This document shows, one piece after another, positions 19,114 to 27,726 of a DNA stretch of 64,000 bases. The stretch spans positions 124,001 to 188,000 of the forward strand of contig JAGFNW010000007.1 in NCBI GenBank assembly GCA_017592665.1, read 5' to 3'. Source of the stretch: Streptosporangiaceae bacterium NEAU-GS5 (GTDB lineage Bacteria; Actinomycetota; Actinomycetes; Streptosporangiales; Streptosporangiaceae). The position numbers were made by a program, and so were the translations under genes. The notes under the pieces were generated by a model. That model saw nothing but the letters and a program-made list of their open reading frames with translations. It searched no databases and had not been told where the DNA came from. Positions within the stretch are counted from its first letter, which is position 1, and each line of letters opens with the position of its first letter.

Positions 19114-19144
19114 ACGGGCCGTCCTTCGCGAGGGAGCGGCCCGT
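19114..19144 (-). terminator. Hairpin between nusG and rplK
   Basis: Arms ACGGGCCG (19114-19121) and CGGCCCGT (19137-19144) form a perfect 8-bp outer stem 18 bases after the nusG stop, with a further TCC/GGA inner pairing. No T-run follows. It could be a terminator, or a leader element of rplK. Confidence 0.6.
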
Positions 19145-19162
19145 CGAACGTCTCAGTGTATG

Positions 19163-19912
19163 TCAGATCTTCGAGACCTGGTTGAAGGAGAGCTCCACCG
19201 GAGTCTCCCTACCGAAGATCGACACAAGCACCTTGAGCTTCTGCGACTCGGCGCTGATCTCGCTGACCGTGGCCGGCAGTGTGGCGAACGGGCCGTCCAT
19301 GACCGTGACCGACTCGCCGACCTCGAAGTCGACGGTGGCCGCGGCGGCCTTGGCGGTCGCCTTCTTGGTCTCTTCGGTCGGCTCGGGGGCCAGCAGCTTG
19401 GCGACCTCGTCGAGGTTGAGCGGGCTCGGCTTGTTGGACAGGCCGACGAAGCCGGTCACGCCGGGGGTGTTGCGCACGGCGGCCCAGGACTCGTCGGTCA
19501 GATCCATCCGGACCAGCACGTAGCCAGGGAGCACGCGCTCCTTGATGGGGGTCTTCTTGCCGCCCTTGAACTCGGTGACCGTGTGCGTCGGGACCTCGAC
19601 CTGGAAGATGTGGTCTTCCATGTTGAGCGTGGTGATGCGGGTCTCGATGTTCTGCTTCACGCGGTTCTCGTAGCCGGCGTAGGAGTGGATCACATACCAC
19701 TCGCCGAAGAGCCCGCGGAGCTGGCGCTTGAACTCCTCGACCGGATCGATCTCCGGGAGGACGTCACCGTCTTCGTCGACCTCGCCCTCGGGGCCCTCGC
19801 TCACGGCAACCTCATCGGCGGACGGCGCGTCGTCGATGGACTCGACGGCCTCTTCCGGCTCGCCCTCCCACTCCTCGCGGGACTCGTCAGCGGGCAGCGG
19901 GGACTCGGACAC
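19163..19912 (-). CDS. nusG: Transcription termination/antitermination factor NusG
   Basis: NusG binds RNA polymerase and couples transcription to translation and Rho. The 249-residue product has an acidic, Ser/Glu/Asp-rich N-terminal extension of about 70 residues, common in actinobacteria. The NGN domain follows ([20 protein letters not shown]...[11 protein letters not shown]), then a C-terminal KOW domain ([19 protein letters not shown]). GTG start. It lies 54 bases after secE. Confidence 0.97.
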   Translation of the reverse strand: MSESPLPADESREEWEGEPEEAVESIDDAPSADEVAVSEGPEGEVDEDGDVLPEIDPVEEFKRQLRGLFGEWYVIHSYAGYENRVKQNIETRITTLNMEDHIFQVEVPTHTVTEFKGGKKTPIKERVLPGYVLVRMDLTDESWAAVRNTPGVTGFVGLSNKPSPLNLDEVAKLLAPEPTEETKKATAKAAAATVDFEVGESVTVMDGPFATLPATVSEISAESQKLKVLVSIFGRETPVELSFNQVSKI

Positions 19913-19966
19913 GATGAAGTTCCTCTTTCGATCGGTGTGGAGCTCGCCACGTCCAGCGAGCGACGG

Positions 19967-20230
19967 TCAGGAACCGCCGCCGAAGACCGTCAGCACGCCC
20001 TTCGTCAGCAGCCAGTCTAGACCTGCCACGATGCCGACCATGATCACAACAAATCCGAGCACGACACCGGTGTAGGTGACCAGGTCCTTGCGCCGCGGCC
20101 AGATGACCTTCCGCAGCTCGGCGACGACCTGCCGATAGAAGAGAGCGGGCGACGTGCGCTTGCGCTTCTTCTTGTCGCCACTCGGCTGAGCCGCGGCCTC
20201 GCCGCGTGTGTCGATCGCCACAGTCCTCAC
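19967..20230 (-). CDS. secE: Preprotein translocase subunit SecE
   Basis: SecE stabilises SecY in the protein-export channel. The 87-residue product is the short single-helix form. A basic cytoplasmic part is followed by the conserved FYRQVVAELRKVIWPRRKDL amphipathic segment and one membrane helix (about residues 55-75). GTG start. The secE-nusG pair is conserved, and a tRNA-Trp gene lies just upstream as in many actinobacteria. Confidence 0.96.
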   Translation of the reverse strand: MRTVAIDTRGEAAAQPSGDKKKRKRTSPALFYRQVVAELRKVIWPRRKDLVTYTGVVLGFVVIMVGIVAGLDWLLTKGVLTVFGGGS

Positions 20231-20302
20231 CTGAATCCGTCGTGTGTTGCGGGCGCGCTTTCACGCCTCCATCGCATGACTTAGGTGCGCGGACCGCACT
20301 CG

Positions 20303-20375
20303 CAGGGCACGAGGGACTCGAACCCCCAACCGCCGGTTTTGGAGACCGGTGCGCTACCAATTGCGCTAGTGCCCT
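20303..20375 (-). tRNA. tRNA-Trp (anticodon CCA)
   Basis: The 73-base cloverleaf has acceptor arms AGGGCAC/GTGCCCT, a D arm GCGC...GCGC, an anticodon stem CCGGT/ACCGG with loop CTCCAAA (anticodon CCA), and a T arm GGGGG-TTCGAGT-CCCTC. The discriminator is G and the 3' CCA is not encoded. It lies 72 bases upstream of secE on the same strand. Confidence 0.96.
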
Positions 20376-20574
20376 AAGCCGTGCACCACATTACCCGAGA
20401 AACACACGGACGCGCTCCTCGGTGGCGTGGCTCACTAGTCGGTGAAGTGTACGTTGGAATGACCCCTTCGTCGAACCGGGCCCTCCCCCGAGCACTTCCC
20501 GCACGTCAAACGTACCTTGCCGGGCCTGTGGATAAACGGAGGAAACACCGGGGCGGGTCTGGAACGATGGGGGC

Positions 20575-21780
20575 ATGACCCGTCCTCGCATCTCCGCGCG
20601 CATCGCCGCGATATCAGAGTCCGCCACGTTGGCCGTTGACGCCAAGGCCAAGGCGATGAAGGCGGCCGGCCGACCGGTCATCGGCTTCGGTGCGGGCGAG
20701 CCCGACTTCCCCACCCCGGATTACATCGTCGAGGCGGCCGTGCGCGCCGCCCGCGAGCCCCGGTTCCACAAGTACACTCCCGCCGGCGGCCTGCCCGAGC
20801 TCAAGGAGGCGGTCGCGGCCAAGACGCTGCGCGACTCCGGGTTCCAGGCGAGCCCGGCCGAGGTGCTCATCACCAACGGCGGCAAGCAGGCCGTCTATGA
20901 AACGTTCGCGACGCTGCTCGACCCGGGCGACGAGGTCCTGGTCGTGGCGCCCTACTGGACCACCTATCCCGAAGCGATCAAGCTGGCCGGCGGGGTCCAG
21001 GTCGACGTGGTGACCGACGAGACCAGCGGCTATCTGGCCACGGTCGACGAACTCGAGGCGGCGCGCACCGAGCGGACCAAGGCGCTGCTGTTCGTCTCGC
21101 CGTCCAACCCGACCGGCGCCGTCTACTCGCCCGAGCAGGTCGCCGAGATCGGCCGCTGGGCCGCCGAGAAGGGCCTCTGGGTCGTCACCGACGAGATCTA
21201 CGAGCACCTGGTCTACGGCGACGCCGTGTTCTCCTCGATCGCCACCGCGGTCCCCGACCTCCGCGACCGGGTCGTCATCCTCAACGGCGTCGCCAAGACG
21301 TATGCGATGACCGGCTGGCGAGTGGGCTGGATGATCGGCCCGGCCGACGTCGTGAAGGCCGCCACCAACCTCCAGTCGCACGCGACCTCCAACGTGTCCA
21401 ACGTGGCACAGGCCGCCGCTCTCGCCGCGGTCTCCGGCGATCTGTCCGCGGTCGCCGAAATGCGCACGGCGTTCGACCGGCGGCGCAAGACCATCGTGCG
21501 CATGCTCAACGAGGTCCCCGGCGTGGTCTGCCCCGAGCCGCTCGGCGCCTTCTACGTCTACCCGTCGGTCAAGGCCGTCATCGGCCGCGAGATCCGCGGC
21601 AAGCGGCCCGAATCCTCGGCCGCGCTGGCCGAGCTCATCCTCGAAGAGGCCGAAGTCGCCGTCGTCCCTGGCGAAGCCTTCGGCACCCCCGGCTACTTCC
21701 GCCTCTCCTACGCCCTGGGCGACGACGACCTCGCCGAAGGCATAACCCGCATCGGCAAGCTCCTCTCCGAAGCCCACTAA
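20575..21780 (+). CDS. Pyridoxal phosphate-dependent aminotransferase (aspartate aminotransferase type)
   Basis: This is a class I/II aminotransferase, probably interconverting aspartate and oxaloacetate. The 401-residue product has [14 protein letters not shown] near the N-terminus and [14 protein letters not shown]. The PLP-contacting [14 protein letters not shown] and the Schiff-base lysine in [16 protein letters not shown] follow. The C-terminal Arg lies in [12 protein letters not shown]. It is divergent from the tRNA-Trp/secE block, the usual neighbour of this gene in actinobacteria. The exact amino-acid specificity cannot be read from sequence alone. Confidence 0.92.
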   Translation: MTRPRISARIAAISESATLAVDAKAKAMKAAGRPVIGFGAGEPDFPTPDYIVEAAVRAAREPRFHKYTPAGGLPELKEAVAAKTLRDSGFQASPAEVLITNGGKQAVYETFATLLDPGDEVLVVAPYWTTYPEAIKLAGGVQVDVVTDETSGYLATVDELEAARTERTKALLFVSPSNPTGAVYSPEQVAEIGRWAAEKGLWVVTDEIYEHLVYGDAVFSSIATAVPDLRDRVVILNGVAKTYAMTGWRVGWMIGPADVVKAATNLQSHATSNVSNVAQAAALAAVSGDLSAVAEMRTAFDRRRKTIVRMLNEVPGVVCPEPLGAFYVYPSVKAVIGREIRGKRPESSAALAELILEEAEVAVVPGEAFGTPGYFRLSYALGDDDLAEGITRIGKLLSEAH

Positions 21781-22112
21781 ACCCCGCCCTCCACCACCGC
21801 ACCCCCAGCGACCCGCGGGCGGTCCTTGGCGTGGCTCGGTGGGCGGGGGTGCGCGGGTGGGGCGTTGCGCTGCGACGGACGGACGGACGGGCCGGGGCGC
21901 GTAGCGCGTACTGCGGGTTGGTGCCCGATGCGGGTCGCCGTAGCCGTGGTGGGGGTCCGTAGGCGCGCCGGGTGCGGCTGTTCCGGACGGCGCTCATTGC
22001 CGGGGTCTGGGGAACCGCGCAACCTCGCGGGCGTGTCAGCGCGGGTAGCCGTCCTCCACAGCCACCCCCGGGCACGCCCCGGTCCTCGCCGTGAGTTGGT
22101 GATCGCCTCGCG
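21781..22112. other. Gene-free stretch
   Basis: These 332 bases separate the aminotransferase from a convergent lipoprotein gene. The stretch is very GC-rich and low-complexity, with a short run of GACGG units near 21876-21890. Frames crossing it lack ribosome sites and family features. I see no gene or convincing terminator. Confidence 0.6.
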
Positions 22113-22706
22113 TCAGGGGGTGAGGGTGACTCCGGCGGCGATGCGGGGGAATTGCTGGCGATAGGTGGGGCTGACGCCGACGAACAGGGCGCGGTCGGGG
22201 CGGGCGAGCCACATGATGAACGGGCCGTCGCCGTGGGAGTGGCTGGTCCAGGTGACGGCCGGCAGGCCGCGGAAGGTGGTCGGCTTGGCGCCGGCCACCA
22301 GGCCCCGCAGCTGGGTTTCGTCGCGTACGCCGCACACGAGCCCGACGACCACCTCGCGGAAGGCCGACGAGGTCGCGTCGAGGCCGTTGGACCATGTGTA
22401 GCCGGCCACGTTGAGCGTGGCGGCCTGCGTGGGGTCGAGGGCCGGGAGGTCGCCGAAGGGCCTGCCGAACGACAGGCCCTCGGGAAGCCGGGCGGCGGTA
22501 AGGCCGGGGACGGCGCGATCCCCCGTGAGGGGCGGTCCGTCCTCGGCGCTCTCGGGTGAGACGGCCGAGCAGGGCGCGGCGAGCGGGTCGAGGGCGTCCT
22601 GCGTGGAGGCGGACACGGACGGCACGGGCGCGGAGGTCTTGGGGGCGCTGGAGCACGCGGCGCACAGGGCGGCGGCGAGTATGGCGACGGCCGGTCTCAT
22701 CGTCAA
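22113..22706 (-). CDS. Putative lipoprotein of unknown function
   Basis: The 197-residue product has a signal peptide with a lipobox (ALCAAC, Cys about residue 18), then a Ser/Pro/Thr-rich linker. The secreted domain holds two further cysteines (APCSAV and GLVCGV). I do not recognise the family. The TTG at 22706 has GGAAGG at good spacing; the ATG two codons later (22700) is the alternative. It is convergent with the aminotransferase and divergent from the ArsR gene. Confidence 0.75.
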   Translation of the reverse strand: MTMRPAVAILAAALCAACSSAPKTSAPVPSVSASTQDALDPLAAPCSAVSPESAEDGPPLTGDRAVPGLTAARLPEGLSFGRPFGDLPALDPTQAATLNVAGYTWSNGLDATSSAFREVVVGLVCGVRDETQLRGLVAGAKPTTFRGLPAVTWTSHSHGDGPFIMWLARPDRALFVGVSPTYRQQFPRIAAGVTLTP

Positions 22707-22768
22707 CGATCATTTCCTTCCCGGATGTTCAGGGTAGGTCGGCAGGGCCTCCGGCTTCTTAATATTCC

Positions 22769-22798
22769 TTGACAGGCATATACCGGGTGAGGCATGTT
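22769..22798 (+). promoter_or_regulatory. Candidate promoter of a leaderless ArsR gene
   Basis: TTGACA at 22769-22774 and CATGTT at 22793-22798 are separated by 18 bases. The predicted transcription start coincides with the ATG at 22805. The only purine-rich stretch (AGAGG) lies too close to the ATG to act as a ribosome site, so the transcript is probably leaderless. Confidence 0.5.
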
Positions 22799-22804
22799 AG
22801 AGGT

Positions 22805-23116
22805 ATGTCCGTCGATGCGTTCGCTGTACTGGCAGAGCCGAGCCGGCGGCAGATCCTTGACACGCTGCGGGGCGCCGAGCACAGCGTCGGCCAGTTGGTC
22901 GGGGTGCTCGGGTTGAGCCAGCCGGCGGTGTCCAAGCACCTCAAGGTGCTGCGCGAGGCCGGGTTCGTGTCCTGCCGCACGGCGGCGCAACAGCGCATCT
23001 ATCGCATCGAGACGAAACCGCTCAAGGCGCTCGACGAGTGGCTGGCGCCCTATCGGGCGCTGTGGAACCGCCATCTGGATGCCCTGGAGCGGCACCTGGA
23101 CAGCCAAGACACCTAA
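22805..23116 (+). CDS. ArsR-family transcriptional regulator
   Basis: A small winged-helix repressor of the type paired with SRPBCC proteins. The 103-residue product begins MSVDAFAVLAEPSRRQILDT, with a recognition helix around LGLSQPAVSKHLKVLREAG and a wing (VSCRTAAQQRIYRI). No metal-binding Cys pair (CxC) of classical ArsR is visible, so metal sensing is unlikely. I chose the internal ATG because the upstream 12 codons overlap the promoter. The SRPBCC gene follows 39 bases later. Confidence 0.9.
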   Translation: MSVDAFAVLAEPSRRQILDTLRGAEHSVGQLVGVLGLSQPAVSKHLKVLREAGFVSCRTAAQQRIYRIETKPLKALDEWLAPYRALWNRHLDALERHLDSQDT

Positions 23117-23155
23117 GCGATGCGCGGCATCGCGTCAGACACGGTTGGAGTGATC

Positions 23156-23686
23156 ATGACGGTGTTCGACCCCGGCCCGCTGGAGCAGGTCGACTGCGTG
23201 AGGGATGACGAGCGATGGACCCTGGTGTTCATCCGCGACCTGCGGCACGCGCCGGAAAAGGTGTGGGCCGCCCTGACCGACCCCGGCCAGGTGGGCCAGT
23301 GGGCCCCCTATACGGCCGACCGCGACCTCGGCCGGTCGGGAGACGTGACGCTGACGATGATCGATGGAGAGGCTTCCACCGAGATCGCCGCGACCGTGAT
23401 CAGGGCTGAGCGGCCCACCCTACTGGAATACACGTGGGGCACTGACCTGCTCCGCTGGGAGCTGGCCCCGGCCGGCGTCGGCACCCGCCTGACGCTGCGC
23501 CACACGGTCCAGGACAGGGAGTTGGCGCCCAAGGTGGCGGCCGGCTGGCACCTGTGCCTGGTGGTGGCCGACCGGCTGCTGGCCGGTGAGCCGATCCCGC
23601 CGATCCGTGGCATGGCGGCCAAGGAGTACGGCTGGGACCGGCTCAATGAGGGCTACGCGGAGAAGCTGGACATCCCTCTCACTTGA
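23156..23686 (+). CDS. SRPBCC (AHSA1-like) domain protein
   Basis: This is a START/Bet v1-fold protein of the Aha1-like group, a likely hydrophobic-ligand-binding protein regulated by the adjacent ArsR factor. I chose the ATG at 23156 (176 residues), with GGAG five bases upstream; the frame begins 12 codons earlier without a ribosome site. Typical features are FIRDLRHAPEKVWAALTDPG, a central WAPYTADRDLG, and LLEYTWGTDLLRWEL. Its stop overlaps the convergent PASTA-protein stop by 8 bases (TCACTTGA). Confidence 0.85.
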   Translation: MTVFDPGPLEQVDCVRDDERWTLVFIRDLRHAPEKVWAALTDPGQVGQWAPYTADRDLGRSGDVTLTMIDGEASTEIAATVIRAERPTLLEYTWGTDLLRWELAPAGVGTRLTLRHTVQDRELAPKVAAGWHLCLVVADRLLAGEPIPPIRGMAAKEYGWDRLNEGYAEKLDIPLT

Positions 23687-24596
23687 CGAGCGTGATGCCG
23701 GCGGCGATCTTCTTGAGCTCGTCGTCGGCCTTGTCCAGCTTGCCGCCGTAGTTGGGGCTCATCATGACCTCGACGGCGAAGTCCGGCCGCAGGAACCGCG
23801 AGATGGTCCGCGTGGCCGACGGGTCCTTGGACACCTCCCCGCCCTCGCCCAGCGAGGCGAGGTAGGTGTTCTTGGCCACCTCGTCGCCCTTCTTCGACGC
23901 GTTGGCCGCCGCGGCGCCCGTGAAGACGACCACCTGGACCGAGTATTCGCCGTCGGGCACCCCCGGCACGACGAACGTCGTCGTGTAGCTCTTGTCGCCG
24001 AAGCCGTTCTTGCCCGACCAGTGGCCCCAGGACAGGCCCTCCGGCAGGTAGCCGAGGTGCATCCCGCCGAACGTGCGGCCATCCCCGAGATCGCCCAGAT
24101 CCTGCGGCAGTTCGACCGTCTGCGGCGGCTCGGTCGGCGCGTTGGAGACGATGACAATGGTGACCGAGCTCTTCTCGGGGACGACGGCGCCCGCCTCGGG
24201 CGTGGTCTCCAGCACCATGTCGTGCGACTCGGCGGGCCCCGGCCGCGTCTCGATCTTCGCCGTGAGGCCGAGCGCCCGGAGCTTCATGAAGGCCTGCTTG
24301 CCGTTCATGCCGGCCAGGTTGGGCACGACCACGCCAGGGATGGCGGTCGTCTCCCCCGTGGGCGCGGCCGTCGGAGCGGCGCCCACCTTGGCCGGGGCGG
24401 GAGAGCCGTCGTGCAGGACGAACGGCACGGCTCCGGCGACCGCGGCCGTCAGCACGGCCACGCCGGCCGTGCCCGTACGGAATCGGACCATGTGACTGCG
24501 CCGGCGCCGGCGGACCTGCTGTGCCATGGACGGCGGCGCCTGGACCCCGTGGACCTGGGCGGTCATCGCGTCCTTGAGCGCCTCTTCGACGTTCAT
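23679..24596 (-). CDS. Membrane protein with PASTA domain, partner of the adjacent sigma factor
   Basis: The 305-residue product has a short cytoplasmic N-terminus ending in RRRRR, one membrane helix (about residues 42-60) and an extracytoplasmic PASTA domain (about residues 88-150, VVPNLAGMNGKQAFMKLRALG). A C-terminal domain of unknown type follows. Start and upstream sigma stop overlap as ATGA. By position and topology it is a candidate anti-sigma or sensor. No zinc-binding anti-sigma motif (HxxxCxxC) is visible. PASTA domains bind peptidoglycan or beta-lactams in other proteins, so a cell-wall signal is a reasonable guess. Confidence 0.78.
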   Translation of the reverse strand: MNVEEALKDAMTAQVHGVQAPPSMAQQVRRRRRSHMVRFRTGTAGVAVLTAAVAGAVPFVLHDGSPAPAKVGAAPTAAPTGETTAIPGVVVPNLAGMNGKQAFMKLRALGLTAKIETRPGPAESHDMVLETTPEAGAVVPEKSSVTIVIVSNAPTEPPQTVELPQDLGDLGDGRTFGGMHLGYLPEGLSWGHWSGKNGFGDKSYTTTFVVPGVPDGEYSVQVVVFTGAAAANASKKGDEVAKNTYLASLGEGGEVSKDPSATRTISRFLRPDFAVEVMMSPNYGGKLDKADDELKKIAAGITLVK

Positions 24597-25087
24597 GCGT
24601 GGACACCTTCTTTCATGCGCTCTCGTACGCGTGCGAGGCCGCGCGCGGCCTGGCTTTTGACAGTTCCGACCGAGCAGCCGAGCACGGCCGCGGTCTCGGC
24701 TTCCGACAGGTCCTCCCAGTACCGCAGCACCAGCACGGCCCGCATCCGGGGCGGCAGGCGCCGCAGTTCGTCCAGCAGCGCGTCGCGCAACCCCAGGTCG
24801 GGCGAGTCGACCGCGCCCTCGGGCGGCCGGGCGAAGGAGATCTCCCGGATCACCCGCCGCCGCCTGGCCCGCGTGATGGCGCTGTTTACCAGCGCCCGCC
24901 GCGCGTACGCCTCCGGGTTGTCGTGGCGGATCCGCGGCCAGTGCCGGTAGACCCGCTCCAGCGCGCCCTGGACGAGATCCTCGGCGTCGTGCGTGGACGC
25001 GCCGCAGACCAGGATCGCGGTGCGCAGCAGCGCCGTGCTCCGCGCGCCCACGAACTCGTCGAAGGCGGCCTCATCTTCGTTGGTCAT
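24593..25087 (-). CDS. SigE-family RNA polymerase sigma factor
   Basis: The 164-residue product has sigma region 2 (AEDLVQGALERVYRHWPRI...NPEAYARRALVNSAI) and region 4 (LPPRMRAVLVLRYWEDLSEAETAAVLGCS). The wording matches the actinobacterial SigE family of ECF-like factors, which lack large extra domains. It is the first gene of a two-gene operon with the PASTA protein (ATGA overlap). The promoter must lie in the 143-base divergent gap with the adenosine deaminase gene. Confidence 0.9.
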   Translation of the reverse strand: MTNEDEAAFDEFVGARSTALLRTAILVCGASTHDAEDLVQGALERVYRHWPRIRHDNPEAYARRALVNSAITRARRRRVIREISFARPPEGAVDSPDLGLRDALLDELRRLPPRMRAVLVLRYWEDLSEAETAAVLGCSVGTVKSQAARGLARVRERMKEGVHA

Positions 25088-25230
25088 CAGGCCTCCTTCG
25101 CCGGTCCGATGCCCAAAAGGGTGCTGTGTCTATTTGGTCCTCGCGTTGCTCGGTCACGTGACCCCCTTCCGTCCGTCCTCAACGCGTGAAGCCCGCACGA
25201 GGTTGAGAGCTGTTACGGCAGGATATGGAG

Positions 25231-26259
25231 ATGGCGCGCGCACTCGACACGCTCCCCAAGGCCCACCTCCACCTGCACTTCACCGGTTCGATGCGGCATG
25301 GCACGCTGATCGAGCTGGCGGCCGAGCAGGGCATTCACCTGCCTGACGCGCTCGTGGAGGATTGGCCGCCCAAGCTCCGCGCCACCGACGAGCGCGGCTG
25401 GTTCCGCTTCCAGCGCCTCTACGACATCGCGCGCTCGGTCCTGCGCCGCCCGGAGGACGTCTACCGGCTGCTCAGGGAGGCGGCCGAGGACGAGCACGCC
25501 GAGGGCTCGCGCTGGCTGGAGATCCAGGTCGATCCTTCTGGGTACGCGTCGCGGTTCGGCGGCCTCACGCCGACCCTCGAGCTGTTCCTCGACGCTGCCG
25601 ATCAGGCCGCCGAGAGCGCCAGCATCGGGATGGCCGTGATCGTGGCCGCCAACCGCACCCGTCACCCGCTGGACGCCAAGACGCTGGCCCGGCTCGCCAT
25701 CCAGTTCATGGACCAGGGCGTGGTGGGCTTCGGGCTGTCCAACGACGAGCGGCGCGGCCGGGCCCGCGACTTCGACGGGGCGTTCCGGATCGCCAAGCGG
25801 GCCGGGCTGCTGGCCGTGCCGCACGGCGGTGAGCTGGGCGGGCCGGGCAGCGTCGCCGAGTGCGTCGACGACCTCGACGCCGACCGGATCGGGCACGGCG
25901 TGCGCTCGGCCGAGTCGGAGCGCCTCATGGATCGGCTGGCCGACCGGCAGATCACCTGCGAGATCTGCCCGACGTCGAACGTCGGCCTCGGCGTGGCCGA
26001 GCATCCTGAGGACGTCCCGGTGCGGCGGCTGTTCGAGGCCGGGGTGCCGATCGCGCTCGGCGCGGACGACCCGCTGCTGTTCGGCGCGCGGCTGCTACCC
26101 CAATATGAGCTGGCCAGGGAGGTCTACGGCTTCAGCGACGCCGAGGTGGCCGAGCTGGCCCGGCAGTCGATCAGGGCGTCGGCCGCTCCCGAATCCCTGC
26201 AGAAGGCGCTGTCGGCCGAGATCGACGCGTGGCTGGCCGAGCCCGGATCGCTCACTTGA
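25231..26259 (+). CDS. Adenosine deaminase
   Basis: The enzyme hydrolyses adenosine (or a related amino-purine) to inosine and ammonia. The 342-residue product has the metal-binding KAHLHLHFTGS, HGGE (catalytic Glu and His), DRIGHGVRS, CPTSN and a C-terminal GADDPLLFG in place of the common N(S/T)DDP. I chose the ATG at 25231 because AGGA lies seven bases upstream; the ATG six bases earlier is too close. A divergence from canonical Add (ALGADDP) leaves substrate preference open. Its stop overlaps the convergent membrane gene by 8 bases. Confidence 0.88.
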   Translation: MARALDTLPKAHLHLHFTGSMRHGTLIELAAEQGIHLPDALVEDWPPKLRATDERGWFRFQRLYDIARSVLRRPEDVYRLLREAAEDEHAEGSRWLEIQVDPSGYASRFGGLTPTLELFLDAADQAAESASIGMAVIVAANRTRHPLDAKTLARLAIQFMDQGVVGFGLSNDERRGRARDFDGAFRIAKRAGLLAVPHGGELGGPGSVAECVDDLDADRIGHGVRSAESERLMDRLADRQITCEICPTSNVGLGVAEHPEDVPVRRLFEAGVPIALGADDPLLFGARLLPQYELAREVYGFSDAEVAELARQSIRASAAPESLQKALSAEIDAWLAEPGSLT

Positions 26260-26995
26260 CCGACCGGGCGATGCCCAGGGCCTCGGTCAGGTCCTTGGCG
26301 CCTTCCAGCCGGAGGCCGAGACGGCCCTGCTGCCAGATCAGCGTGGGCCCGGCCACGCCCAGGGGGATCTCCCGCCGGCCGCCGGAGGGGATGTAGGTAA
26401 TACTGTGCGGCCGGTCGAGCCACCAGCCCATCGGCACGGAGACCTGCTCGGGCCAGGGCGGCCCGAGGTCCTTGCGGAAGACGATGTCGAGCCGTCCGTC
26501 GTACTCGTCGAGCCGCAGCCCCGGCCAGAACAGCGACACGACCCGGCCGCCGTCGGCCATCCGCACCTGCGTCGGCGGGCCGAGCGTCGCCGGCACCACG
26601 ATCGGCAGGACCTGCCTGGCCTGGTCGAGCGTGACCGGTCCCTCCCCCGGCAACGATCGGATCACTGAAGACGGCGTCGGCGACGGGCTCGACGAGACGT
26701 TGATCTCGACACCGGCGAACCGCAGGATCGACGTGACGGCCGCGCGGCCCTGCGGGGTCGCTCCGATCAGCACGGCGATCAGGATGGCCAGGCCGGCCGC
26801 CAGCCGCGGTTTCGTGATCAGGGGCCGCCGCCGGGCCGGCGTGGCCGCCTCGCGCTCGATCCGGGCGCGCACCGCCGCGGCGACGTCGGCGGGCGGCGGC
26901 GACGGCACGTCGAGCGCGTCGCCCAGGCGGCGGAGCTCGGCCTCGATCGCCGGGATCTCGGGCAGGCGCGGGGTCTCGTCGTCGGACGGGCTCAC
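26252..26995 (-). CDS. Membrane-anchored partner of an ECF sigma factor (putative anti-sigma)
   Basis: The 247-residue product starts at GTG (26995), overlapping the sigma stop as GTGA; the longer frame runs back through the sigma gene. It has a cytoplasmic N-terminus of about 65 residues, a membrane helix (LAAGLAILIAVLIGA), a Ser/Pro linker and an extracytoplasmic domain with SVPMGWWLDRPHSITYIPSG. Topology and operon position argue for an anti-sigma factor, but no conserved anti-sigma motif is obvious. It ends in VK like the PASTA protein and shares the same 8-base convergent overlap. Confidence 0.72.
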   Translation of the reverse strand: MSPSDDETPRLPEIPAIEAELRRLGDALDVPSPPPADVAAAVRARIEREAATPARRRPLITKPRLAAGLAILIAVLIGATPQGRAAVTSILRFAGVEINVSSSPSPTPSSVIRSLPGEGPVTLDQARQVLPIVVPATLGPPTQVRMADGGRVVSLFWPGLRLDEYDGRLDIVFRKDLGPPWPEQVSVPMGWWLDRPHSITYIPSGGRREIPLGVAGPTLIWQQGRLGLRLEGAKDLTEALGIARSVK

Positions 26996-27546
26996 GGCGC
27001 ACCTCCCTCGACTCGATCGGCGGCGAGCGCATCGCGCAGCCGGGCCAGGCCGCGGAAGGTGCGGGACTTGACCGTGCCGAGCCTCCATCCGAGCACTTCC
27101 GCGGTCTCCGCCTCGGACAGCTGTAGGAAATACCGGCAGACGACCGCTTCGCGTTCCCGATCGGGCAGATCGCGCACGGCGGCGATCAGGCGGGCGTCGC
27201 GATCTCCGGCCAGCGCCGTGCCCTCCGGGTCGTCCGGCGCGTACGGCTCGGCCAGCTGACCCAGCCGCGCCGTCAGCTGCGCGCGCCGCCCGCGCGAACG
27301 GGTGAGGTTGTGGGTCTCGTTGCTGACGATGCGCAGCAGCCACGGCTTGAAGGCGGCATCCTGCCGGAAGGTGCGCAGGTGGCGATACGCCTTGACGAAG
27401 GCCTCCTGGACCACGTCCTCCGCCTCGTCGCCGGCGCCGAGGAATGCCGCCGTCCGATGCGCGACGGCGCTGTAACGGGCGACCAGGACATCGAAGGCGT
27501 CCAGGTCGCCGTCGAGCGCTCGGGCTACGGCTTCCTCGTCGTTCAT
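26992..27546 (-). CDS. ECF-type RNA polymerase sigma factor
   Basis: The 184-residue product has region 2 (FDVLVARYSAVAHRTAAFLG, EDVVQEAFVKAYRHLRTFR, PWLLRIVSNETHNLTRSRGRR) and region 4 (LPDREREAVVCRYFLQLSEAETAEVLG). It is a group-4 sigma factor different from the SigE-family factor at 24593. ATG start. It is first in a two-gene operon with its presumed anti-sigma factor (GTGA overlap). Confidence 0.92.
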   Translation of the reverse strand: MNDEEAVARALDGDLDAFDVLVARYSAVAHRTAAFLGAGDEAEDVVQEAFVKAYRHLRTFRQDAAFKPWLLRIVSNETHNLTRSRGRRAQLTARLGQLAEPYAPDDPEGTALAGDRDARLIAAVRDLPDREREAVVCRYFLQLSEAETAEVLGWRLGTVKSRTFRGLARLRDALAADRVEGGAP

Positions 27547-27726
27547 CAGAGGGACGATTTCACCGTATGTCCAGCAAATAGGGAAGAGGCCGGCGACGCT
27601 ACGGCCCCTCCTTCCGCATCGCCGCCGGCAACAGTAAGTGTTCTACTCAGCACGTGGTGTGACATCCGCAGGTTGCCCACCCGTCATACCTAAAACACGC
27701 GCGCCACCAGTCACCCACGCCACTCG

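Noticed and set aside
21876-21890. Short run of GACGG units
   Set aside because: Only three to four copies in a low-complexity stretch, with no sign of function.
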